DNA from: Xiphophorus maculatus
Lineage: Eukaryota; Chordata; Actinopteri; Cyprinodontiformes; Poeciliidae
Reading direction: 5' to 3'
DNA: 64,000 nucleotides
Assembly (NCBI RefSeq): GCF_002775205.1
Contig: NC_036465.1
Location: forward strand, 1,314,638 to 1,378,637
The position numbers and the translations under genes were made by a program. The notes beneath the pieces were generated by a model. It was not told the DNA's origin. It saw nothing but the letters and a program-made list of their open reading frames with translations, and ran no database searches. Numbering within the stretch: position 1 is the stretch's first letter; each line of letters starts with the position of its first letter. Shown here piece by piece: positions 32,693 to 40,842 of this stretch.

Positions 32693-35600
32693 TACTTTGG
32701 TGACCCTCCGGCCCCGGCTTTACGGGACTCACGGAGGGCCGTCCTCTCTTCTTGGCTCAATTTCCTATACTCCTCATCTGTCAGGAACTGACCTTTTCCT
32801 GGCTGGTTTGATGAAGCCGGAGGGTTGGTCGGTTTCCCTTGCGGTCCTGGTGGTTTCTGCTGGAACGGCCGGTTCCGGAAGTTGGATGGCGGTGTTCCTT
32901 GTTGAAACGGTCTGCTCTGGAAGTTGGATGGCGGTGCTCCTTGCTGGAACGGTCTACCCTGGAAGTTGGCTGGTTGTCTGATGTTAACCCTTCCAGGTGG
33001 CTTTGCCGGTTGGCTAGCCTCCTTCTTCCTTTTGTCCTCGTAGTACTGTTGTTCCAGGTCGAATCCCTGCACCGCTACATCCATCTGAGCGACCGTCGTG
33101 CTTCTCACTGGCAACTTCACGAACACGATCTCCCCTCTGCGTCCTTTTGTCACCTCACGCAGTACTTTCACATATCTCGCAGGGGAAACGGTCTGCTTAA
33201 GTGTGTGCCAAAGCGGTTCCAACCGGCTTCCCTTGTCCAGCCGTCCTCTGGCTCTCTTCACCTGGGACTCTTCATCATCCATGTCCTGCAACACCAGCCT
33301 TTCATAGTTGCTCTGTGCTGAATCTGTTCCAACCATCGGGTCCGAGGTCACGCTGGTCAGCCACAACTTTTTGGCTCCCTCGTGGTTGGTGGTAGACAAC
33401 ACGGTTGGCCAAACATCTTTCAGATACTCCTCATTGTTTTCGTCTGCGTTTTTACTCCTAATCACCAGCCTTAGATTCTTCAGCTCGGCGTAAGCGTCCT
33501 GTCCCGTATTAGCGGCAGGTAGCTGAGCCAACGCCCCTGGTGGTCTCACCGGGATCTGTGGTCCTGGCTCCGAAGACGTCGCCTGAGGTTCCTCTTCATC
33601 AGCCGACACTTCGTCCAACTTCTGTCGAGCCTCCCTGGAGTATTTGAAGGCGGCTTTCTTCAGTCGTCGCAGCATCACATCATACATAATTCCAATGTAT
33701 GCATTCCTGAAGTTGGTAGTCAGGGAATAGTGTGCTGTCAGAGTGGAGCAGGATGGTGTCATCAGGATGTTAGCCCATTCCCCGATTGTTGCTTCCACCT
33801 CGAGCTGCACCCGGTCTCCCAATCTGCTGGCCCATCCTGCCGGGATCTGGTACTCGGTTTGGCCGACTTCTGGTACATACGTACGCCGTCCGTCCTTAGC
33901 CTGCACGGGACCCCAGGTCACGTCTCTTGCCAGTCTCTCAGAAGATCCTTCGATGTCAAAGGTTTCTATTTCTTTCTTCTTACCCCGGTGCTGTCCTGTT
34001 CGGAGTGTTTTATGCTCGGTCGGTAGTTGCTTTGGGTCGGAGAAGACGCTGCCGTGATCGCTCTCCTCTTCTTCTTCTCCAGGATGTTCGATCTCCGGTT
34101 GCTCCTCTTCGTCCTCCGAGTCGCTGATGTCCTCATACTGCTGTTGTCGAAGAGGTTCTCTCCTGGGGGAGTTCAGCGGTCGAATCTTAGCTGGTTTCAT
34201 CGGTCCTTCTTCTTTCGGGACCGTCGGCTGCTTATTCTTAACTTTTCCCGCATTGGGTTTTTTCAGTTCACTGCGGCTCTCTTCAAACGAGAACTCCTTA
34301 ACGTACCTTGCTGCGGAGAACTCTGGTTCAACAGGTGCCTCCTTTATCTTTATCCTGGGTGGCTGCACGGCTTTGGCTTTACCGATCTGGGTGGTGTTTG
34401 AAACCTCACTCTGTGGAATTTTTAAGGGATATTTCTTGATTTCTTGCGATGGATGGCTAATGCGGCATTGCTCCTCCATCTCAGCTGCCAATTTCACCCC
34501 TTGCTCAGTGCGGAGTCGATGCAGACGGGGGTCAATCACCACCACCACTTCTTTGAACACAAAGAAATGACTGTTGGTCCTGGCTATATTCACCACTCCG
34601 TTCTCCGCGATTGATCTGGCGGTGTCCCTTGGCAGATCTGGCGATCTCAGTCCTTGTACACTCACTATCACTCTTCTCATGCATTCGTTGCTGGCTGCTG
34701 TCAGGCCCCGCTCGAGTCCATGCCACATCTTCTTCCGATATTCCTCCAAACTCTCTCCTTTTCGGTAGACGTCAATCGGGACTAGGATTACAGCTCCATA
34801 AGGGAGACTATAGCCGTTCATCAAGACTACTTCTCCCCTTGTCTTTGGGCTACAGGTGGCTTCTAGCAATTTTGAATCTGCTTGGTAATATTGCCCTGCT
34901 TGGTCCTCAAGGCTGCGTCTGAACTTTCGATTGTGGATCTTGTATCTGTCATTGGTGAACACAATCAGTCCGTCACCCTCAAGATCCCATATTCTTCCAA
35001 TAACCTGATAAATCCGGAGGCCGGTCTGCAGTCTAAAGTTGCTGGCCCCCGGTGGTATTTCGGCTAATTCTCGGGCCATCCTCCAGGTGTCCGATTTCTG
35101 AGTCTTCTTCTTAGGGCGACCGGGGTCCCGCTGCTCCTCGTCCGATTCCTCCTCGTCCTCGTCGGAACTGCTGGCTGCTGGGGTCTCCGTAGGTTGCAGT
35201 GGATGCTTCTTCTCCGTGCTGTGGACTCGGGGATGAAACCCGAGCTCCCGACCCCGTTCAGTGGACCAATCCCTGACCGCTTGCTCCCACTGCTCCTCGG
35301 TGAGACTGCCGACGAGCTGTCCCTCGGGGTCTTCCTCATTGGCCGGTGCAGGTGGGATGTCCTCGTTCCGCGATGGACCCGGTTGAGCAGGGATGCCTCC
35401 GTCGTCATCGTTGTTGCTGTCGTCGCCGCTGTCACCGCCATCGTTGTCGTTGCTGCCGGCCGTCAGGTCTATCAGATCCCTCGGAGGTTGCTTCTGCGGG
35501 CGAGTCGGTGTCGGGGCTCTGCTGGGCAGTCGGGACGGAGGCTCAGCCACCTCCGACCTTGCCTCTTCGAGGGCTTGTTCCTTTTCTTTGCCTTCTTTGT

Positions 35601-36159
35601 AGGTTGAAAGTCTCTGCATGGCCTCGGTGTAGTCTTTGTACTGGCTCACCCCCTTGACGTTTGGGTCCACCAGGATTCCATCGATGCCCGCCGCCAAGGT
35701 AGCTGTTTTTACTACGCGGTCATACTTTTCGGAGGGGCTGTGGACAATTCGTAGCTCACCATCCACCCATCCTTCAAGGAGGTCAGCGAACCATTCCAGC
35801 CATCCTCTAACCTCCGACTTCCTAGCCACTTTCACTGGGCATCTGACGACTCCCAGTCGGTGGCCGTGTCTAAGCTGGGTGCAATAGTATATCCGTTTTT
35901 GCACTATGATTTCCATTGGGCTCCGAGCCACGTCCCTGCTCATGGTGAAGTGAGAATCAAAGAACATCTTTTTATTTATCTCAGTCCAGGATTCCAATCC
36001 ATCACCAAGTAATATCAACATTACAGGAAATTGCGATAATGTAGATTTGGAAAGATGGGATTGATGATTCTTCCCATCCCGGCTGTTGTTGCTTGCCTCT
36101 TGTTCCATTGCTGGCTTTTGTAGGGGCTCCAGTTCCCCTCTTTCTTCTTCTTCACTCAT
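32692..36159 (-). CDS. gag: Gag-like structural polyprotein (1,155 aa) with macro-like insert
   Basis: Putative core protein of the retrovirus, identified by its place between leader and pol. Visible layout by residue: an N-terminal globular region about 40-185; the SUMO-interaction-like DLIDLT at 228-233 followed by an Asp-rich tract 238-254; an acidic Ser run 330-343; a basic PKKK motif 349-352; a macro-domain-like segment 376-548; a second acidic tract 677-702; a probable capsid region about 745-1045 (inferred from position); and a C-terminus with three tandem PFQQ-containing repeats at about 1065-1101. There is no CX2CX4HX4C zinc knuckle, as in foamy virus Gag. At 1,155 aa it is far longer than classical foamy Gag (about 500-650 aa) but fits reports of unusually long gag in teleost foamy-like elements. 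The stop codon overlaps the pol ATG (TAATG). No internal break is seen. Confidence 0.85.
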   Translation of the reverse strand: MSEEEERGELEPLQKPAMEQEASNNSRDGKNHQSHLSKSTLSQFPVMLILLGDGLESWTEINKKMFFDSHFTMSRDVARSPMEIIVQKRIYYCTQLRHGHRLGVVRCPVKVARKSEVRGWLEWFADLLEGWVDGELRIVHSPSEKYDRVVKTATLAAGIDGILVDPNVKGVSQYKDYTEAMQRLSTYKEGKEKEQALEEARSEVAEPPSRLPSRAPTPTRPQKQPPRDLIDLTAGSNDNDGGDSGDDSNNDDDGGIPAQPGPSRNEDIPPAPANEEDPEGQLVGSLTEEQWEQAVRDWSTERGRELGFHPRVHSTEKKHPLQPTETPAASSSDEDEEESDEEQRDPGRPKKKTQKSDTWRMARELAEIPPGASNFRLQTGLRIYQVIGRIWDLEGDGLIVFTNDRYKIHNRKFRRSLEDQAGQYYQADSKLLEATCSPKTRGEVVLMNGYSLPYGAVILVPIDVYRKGESLEEYRKKMWHGLERGLTAASNECMRRVIVSVQGLRSPDLPRDTARSIAENGVVNIARTNSHFFVFKEVVVVIDPRLHRLRTEQGVKLAAEMEEQCRISHPSQEIKKYPLKIPQSEVSNTTQIGKAKAVQPPRIKIKEAPVEPEFSAARYVKEFSFEESRSELKKPNAGKVKNKQPTVPKEEGPMKPAKIRPLNSPRREPLRQQQYEDISDSEDEEEQPEIEHPGEEEEESDHGSVFSDPKQLPTEHKTLRTGQHRGKKKEIETFDIEGSSERLARDVTWGPVQAKDGRRTYVPEVGQTEYQIPAGWASRLGDRVQLEVEATIGEWANILMTPSCSTLTAHYSLTTNFRNAYIGIMYDVMLRRLKKAAFKYSREARQKLDEVSADEEEPQATSSEPGPQIPVRPPGALAQLPAANTGQDAYAELKNLRLVIRSKNADENNEEYLKDVWPTVLSTTNHEGAKKLWLTSVTSDPMVGTDSAQSNYERLVLQDMDDEESQVKRARGRLDKGSRLEPLWHTLKQTVSPARYVKVLREVTKGRRGEIVFVKLPVRSTTVAQMDVAVQGFDLEQQYYEDKRKKEASQPAKPPGRVNIRQPANFQGRPFQQGAPPSNFQSRPFQQGTPPSNFRNRPFQQKPPGPQGKPTNPPASSNQPGKGQFLTDEEYRKLSQEERTALRESRKAGAGGSPK
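34516..35034 (-). other. Macro-domain-like segment within Gag (residues about 376-548)
   Basis: Motif order follows the macro (ADP-ribose-binding) fold. GRIWDLEGDGLIVFTND at 388-404 stands where macro domains have the GDI...DAIVNAAN strand. SLEDQAG at 416-422 stands for the helix ending in AAG. GEVVLMNGYSLPYGAVIL at 442-459 matches the strand-turn-strand GEA-x-x-T-x-GY-x-L-P. Next come a helix with EEYRKKM and GLTAASNECMRRVIVSV, then SPDLPRDTARSIAEN like the final P-x-x-x-A-A helix. The glycine-rich ligand loop and the Asn pair of active enzymes are not conserved, so it may bind without catalysis. Assigned by reading the pattern, not by a profile search. Confidence 0.55.
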
Positions 36160-36299
36160 AGTTGTCTTTGTCTTTCGAGTCGCCTATCCCCCAAAGCCTC
36201 TCTTTGCGCTTTCGAGTAGGGATGGGTCCAGGCTGTGTTGGCTACTGGCTTCACTGTCTGGATCTGGTCATTCTATCCTCAGTAGAAGCTTTCCCTCAC

Positions 36300-36314
36300 C
36301 TGTATGCTATACAG
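36300..36314 (-). promoter_or_regulatory. Candidate major splice donor in a small hairpin
   Basis: The minus strand reads CAG|GTGAGG, with the exon ending at 36300 and the intron starting at 36299. The bases CTGTAT and ATACAG form a 6-bp stem around AGC, so the last exon bases sit in the stem. The site lies between the PBS and the gag ATG, the normal place for a donor feeding subgenomic mRNAs. Confidence 0.6.
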
Positions 36315-36328
36315 TTACTGCGAGGGTT

Positions 36329-36352
36329 GTGACTGATGGCCTTATCAGTCAC
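36329..36352 (-). other. Leader hairpin 2, candidate dimer-initiation stem-loop
   Basis: On the minus strand GTGACTGAT pairs perfectly with ATCAGTCAC around the hexaloop AAGGCC. The loop contains the self-complementary tetramer GGCC, as expected for a kissing-loop contact between two genomic RNAs. It sits between the PBS and the predicted splice donor. Confidence 0.6.
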
Positions 36353-36353
36353 C

Positions 36354-36379
36354 ACTAACTCTCTTCCCCAAGAGTTAGT
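36354..36379 (-). other. Leader hairpin 1 (9-bp stem, 8-nt loop)
   Basis: On the minus strand ACTAACTCT pairs perfectly with AGAGTTAGT around the loop TGGGGAAG. It is separated by one base from hairpin 2. Perfect pairing in a short leader suggests a functional RNA element, but covariation across copies was not tested. Confidence 0.6.
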
Positions 36380-36460
36380 AACCCAAGTGAGCTATTCAGA
36401 GTCTCACATCTGTTTTCACTGACTTGGTATCTTTGGGGCCCGCCTACTCAGTTGTGCGCC

Positions 36461-36478
36461 GCCCCACGTTGGGCGCCA
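36461..36478 (-). other. Primer-binding site, tRNA-Lys1,2 type
   Basis: The minus strand reads TGGCGCCCAACGTGGGGC, the standard 18-nt complement of the tRNA-Lys1,2 3' end used by foamy viruses and some other retroviruses. It starts immediately after the terminal CA of the 5' LTR with no spacer. Confidence 0.93.
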
Positions 36479-38194
36479 TGAAGGTTATCCTGCAATAGTC
36501 AGCCCCGCCCACTCCTCACTACTACCCAGGGCTGCCTACTGACCAGTTCTCTGTCTAACAGGTCCGGAAGATCTCTGAGACCTGGGTATTACCCTAAGAG
36601 TACTCTATAAGAGATAATCTATTTAAACTGGTGGCGAAAGTGATTCGTCTAGCTCTAACTACCTCCAATCCAGAAGTTATGACCCTTTACAGTTAAGAAA
36701 CAATCAGCTGAGTAGCCCTCACAACTGCATAATTCCAATAACCACTTCTGTTAACGGTAGCCCACTTTCTAAATCATAACTTGCACTTGGAACCGGCTAG
36801 ATTATGTTTAGTGACTTAGATGTAAGTCCCAGGGTCATTATTTATTCTCACCAAAGGAAATTATGAAGCCTCCTATTTACTGGAATCATGTACATTAGTT
36901 TTACCTTAATTAAAAGAACTGAACGAAGATTAAATGACTCTATTAATTCCAATGTCCACCAACCTCTTTAGAATTTTATAGTATAAATTTATTAAGCAAG
37001 CTTAAGCAGGGATATGCGACATACAAATCAATAATCAATCGTAAATAATTCAAAAACAGTGTAATAAAATTTACATGTACAATCATACTACCCTGTCCTC
37101 TTTTCCCTGACTAAAGTCGCAAGTTCTGAGATGGAATTTCAATGAGCAGATTCAACTCATACCCAGACGATGGTGGATCTTTGGCAACAGGAATTTCTAG
37201 CATCCTTGGTTGAGGTCTTTGCCTTGTGTGGAAAAAACCCTCTTTAGAAAAGAAACAAAGCAGAACGGGTCCGAATCCTTTTGCAAAACCCAGTTCCTCA
37301 TCCCTGAGGGAGCTTTGTCCTTCCTCCAAGTCTTGTTGCAGAGTTTGTAATTGCTGGGCTGAGACGAGACCGACGATCGAATGAAGAACCAGGGATGGGG
37401 CGATGGAACCCAGTCCTTTCTTGGCGGTGTGAAGTCCGAGCTCCCCCGTGGTTCTGAAGTGCGGTCCGTGGCTCAATCTGCTTCAGCAAGTTGTCTCTCC
37501 TTCTGCGCCGTCGGACTGGGAACGGCTGGTTCCTCTCTTCAGCCCCTTTTTATGCATCTCTCCCCCATGTGTGTGTATGGGGAAATTTGGTCTACGTGAC
37601 TTGCTTCACATCTGCTATGTATCATGAAAAAGCCCCCACCTTGCCCAACCTATTTCTGCTGACCACAGTGGAAAGTCCCGTACTTCCCCTTTCTCCGTTG
37701 CTTCAGCCAAACTCAACACTCCAACCATCCTGTGCGCTCTGACCATCTGTTCAGAACTGCTTGCGACATTTCCTGTTTCAGGACTGTACTGTATTCCTCT
37801 CTTTTTCTATAACCCACTATTATGTATTATAGCTCATTAAACACATTAAATCTGTTGTTAAACCTGTTTGAATTAATTTCAAATGATTACAACTTCACAT
37901 TATCACAAGTTTGATCCTTAGTTAACAATCAATCACATCTCTTACTTATTATAATTCATCAACCATAATCTTTCCACAGTTAATTCATTACAGAAATCAT
38001 TACAGATCACATTTCAGATAATACATTTCAGAAGGTTACTATGTGATTACTTGTATTCATTTTACTATTCCTTCATATTCAATTTAATTAGCTTTTAATC
38101 AAACTACAAGATTACTTATTTTCTCTCAGGCCTCTATGCACCTTTTCTGCATGCACCCGGAAAGATCTCACACCCTATGCCAGTTTTCTTGACA
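36479..38194 (-). repeat. 5' LTR of the endogenous retrovirus
   Basis: This LTR reads TGTCAAG...CCTTCA on the minus strand, so it has standard TG/CA ends. It lies upstream of gag and is followed at once by the PBS. I found no mismatch with the 3' LTR when comparing the printed lines by eye. The TATA-like box at 37547-37553 puts the start site near 37520, giving a U3 of about 675 nt and an unusually long R-U5 of about 1,040 nt. Frames of 121 and 63 codons in R-U5 lack an ATG. Confidence 0.93.
37547..37553 (-). promoter_or_regulatory. TATA-like box of the 5' LTR
   Basis: The minus strand reads CATAAAAAGGGG here, a plausible TATA element followed by a G-rich stretch. It would place transcription start about 25-30 nt downstream, near 37520. 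The identical copy in the 3' LTR is at 22218-22224. This is motif evidence only. Confidence 0.5.
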
Positions 38195-38198
38195 ACCG
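38195..38198. repeat. Target site duplication, right copy (ACCG)
   Basis: ACCG directly follows the LTR end TTGACA and matches the four bases before the other LTR. This shows that both ends belong to a single integration event without later rearrangement. Confidence 0.85.
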
Positions 38199-40095
38199 GG
38201 ACGCGCCTTTCTTTCCCTGATTCTGCTTCCTGCCAGTCATTTCATAAAATAATGAGATTCTAAAATGTTATTCATCACTAATAAATTCAGATTTCCCTTT
38301 TATTTCCTTATGAGGGCCAGATTTTCTATGTCAAAATATTAGAAATTAACTTTTCTACTCATATAAAAGCAATAATAATTAATATTCATCATACATTTTT
38401 TTCTAGATTTTTCAAAAGTTTAGCTGTTTTCTGAGTTTGTATGGAAAGATAAACAGGCCATAATCACTGCTGCTTTTCTGTTGTGGCAAAATGGCGTTTC
38501 CCTGCAGCAATGAGCATATTCATATTCATACTCGGCACAAACATCGCCAGTGTCATCTTTGCAATAAAAATAAAGATTATATCTCGCGGTTTGAATAGTT
38601 TAAATACTGCCTCCAGTGAAAAGCAAGTGGTTTGAAATCTAAAACAGGCTCCATGACGGATCATGATTGAAACAATCTATCAGCACTGAAGATAAGTGTG
38701 GAAATGCAATAAATAAATATGCTGTAAAGATTTAAACCACCAAGATAACAATAGAACAAGCCCAAGTAGTTCCACAACTGGAAATAATCTAATGGAAGAT
38801 ATTCGACTTTGTTTCCCTCCATCTCTGTGAGAAAATCTCCGCAGCGGTTTGGTGAAGCGACTCTGGTGGATTTTTGTTTACAGTGAAACGTTCCTGTAGG
38901 AACCAATCAGAGCCTCTTTCACTCCCCTCCCACCCAACCGCACCAACCCTACAGCTGATGGGTTTCCTGTCAGATTCAGCGGATGGAGGTGTCAATAAGA
39001 CGCGGCTCGTTTCCATATTTTCTGATCCGATAACAGAAATGATGTAAAATGTTGAGTAACATCAAAGCCTTTCATAGAGTAAAGAGGTAAACAGGAAAGA
39101 GAAAGTTCAAACTCCATTAAAATGTTTAATGGAGTTTATTGCAATCGCATTTTAATCGAAAACCATATATCGACAAAATAAGCAACTTTAAATTCAAAAG
39201 GATACAGATAAACACTAACAAGTCAAAATGCTGCTGAGCTTCTTCGTTACTAAACTGAATCAGGCCTTTCATCTAAAAATTATTAGCAGCAATCATTTTA
39301 AGATAAGATAAGATTTATTGTCATTGTCATCAACAGATTACAACGAGATTGAGATTAATGTTTAAAAATGTTAAATATTGAAATGTTAGCCGACTTCTAC
39401 AGCCAACAAATTGGAAACTATATAAATATTTCCTTCTACTTTATAAATACTCTAATTTGTTTTGATTCCCAATAGAAAAAATACCAATAGAATATATAAA
39501 AGTTTGAACATCTGAAAACATCACAGGAGTGTGAATTGTTTTGTAAAGGTTTCCAATCATTACACAAACAAAACTGTTATTTATTTATGGTTTAATATTT
39601 GGTTATTTACTGTCATTTATTTCTTCAGCCAGAGACCTGGAAGGCCCAAGATAACTCTCCACTGCCACCTACAGGCTTCAGGAAAATTGAGCTCCTCTGG
39701 GATTTGCTACATCTGACTCTGATTGGTCAGTTTCCTGTCTCAGGAGGTCAGGAATCTGCAGCTTCGGCCTGTTTTAGCGCCTCGCTGACGTTTCTGCTGA
39801 AGTTAAACACAAGCTGCCATTAATCCTCCTACTTCCAGGAAACATGTTTGTAAAGTTTCGCTTTGATTTCTACCATGAAATGCCCTGAATATCTGGAGCT
39901 GATATTCATGTTTATGATTCACAATGAGTAGCACATTTTCTCCTAACTCAGACACTTAGCCTTTTGTGCGCTAGCAGCTTTCGCTCGTCAGAAATGTGTC
40001 ATACATATTTGTAAATTCTCAGCCTGCAGACCACAGTCCACACAATGAGATCCAGCCTCGGTGCGCCTGACTCACCGCTCAGCTCCACGTAACCT
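38199..40095. other. Gene-free host stretch right of the retrovirus
   Basis: Nothing coding is supported. At 39300-39356 the TAAGATAAGATTTATTGTC motif followed by ACAACGAGATTGAG resembles the 3' tail of a common fish retroposon; only the tail is present. Confidence 0.45.
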
Positions 40096-40842
40096 CCACA
40101 GACTCCCGTCCACAGACTCCCGTCCACAGACTCCCGTCCACAGACTCCCGTCCACAGACTCACCTCCACAGACTCACGTCCACAGACTCACGTCCACAGA
40201 CTCACCTCCACAGACTCCCGTCCACAGACTCCCGTCCACAGACTCACGTCCACAGACTCACCTCCACAGACTCACGTCCACAGACTCACGTCCACAGACT
40301 CACCTCCACAGACTCCTGTCCACAGACTCCCGTCCACAGACTCCCGTCCACAGACTCACGTCCACAGACTCCCGTCCACAGACTCACGTCCACAGACTCA
40401 CGTCCACAGACTCCTGTCCACAGACTCACGTCCACAGACTCACCTCCACAGACTCCCGTCCACAGACTCCCGTCCACAGACTCCCGTCCACAGACTCACG
40501 TCCACAGACTCCCGTCCACAGACTCCCGTCCACAGACTCCCGTCCACAGACTCACGTCCACAGACTCCCGTCCACAGACTCCCGTCCACAGACTCCCGTC
40601 CACAGACTCACGTCCACAGACTCACGTCCACAGACTCCTGTCCACAGACTCACGTCCACAGACTCCTGTCCACAGACTCACGTCCACAGACTCACCTCCA
40701 CAGACTCCTGTCCACAGACTCACGTCCACAGACTCCCGTCCACAGACTCACGTCCACAGACTCACCTCCACAGACTCCTGTCCACAGACTCACGTCCACA
40801 GACTCACGTCCACAGACTCCCGTCCACAGACTCACGTCCACA
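40096..40842 (+). repeat. 14-bp minisatellite, about 53 copies
   Basis: The unit is CCACAGACTCCCGT, with variants ending ACGT, ACCT and CTGT. Because 14 is not a multiple of 3, three units make a 14-residue period and the array stays open as a 271-codon frame (HRLPSTDSRPQTPV repeated). The open frame follows from the repeat lacking stops and does not indicate a gene. Confidence 0.95.

Larger units (their letters stand above)
36160..36460 (-). promoter_or_regulatory. Retroviral leader between PBS and gag
   Basis: About 300 nt of non-coding leader. In viral order it holds a hairpin at 36354-36379, a second hairpin with a palindromic loop at 36329-36352, a small hairpin ending in the splice donor at 36300-36314, then the stretch to the gag ATG. 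The gag start context is AACTATGA, with A at -3. The spacing resembles the dimerisation/packaging region of other retroviruses. Confidence 0.65.
21150..38194 (-). mobile_element. Complete foamy-like endogenous retrovirus (17.0 kb)
   Basis: The element is bounded by two directly repeated 1,716-bp LTRs at a constant offset of 15,329 bp. It carries a PBS, a polypurine tract, a 4-bp target duplication and seven long ORFs, all on the minus strand. Order in the sense of transcription: LTR, PBS, leader, gag, pol, two unknown ORFs, env, multi-pass membrane ORF, transactivator-like ORF, PPT, LTR. I saw no stop or frameshift in any main frame. The Lys1,2-type PBS, 4-bp duplication, independent pol ATG, Gag without Cys-His box and Env with an N-terminal anchor fit spumavirus-like elements. 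Teleost foamy-like ERVs are known from the literature (recalled, not checked) for oversized gag and several accessory genes. The exact lineage needs an RT tree; an epsilon- or other class III-like ERV is the main alternative. Confidence 0.9.

Noticed and set aside
33743..35657. Many plus-strand frames of 60-160 codons opposite gag and pol
   Set aside because: They are antisense shadows of the retroviral coding frames, with Ser/Leu/Arg-rich compositions and no motifs.
40096..40842. CRISPR-like array
   Set aside because: Units are contiguous with no unique spacers, and the DNA is vertebrate.
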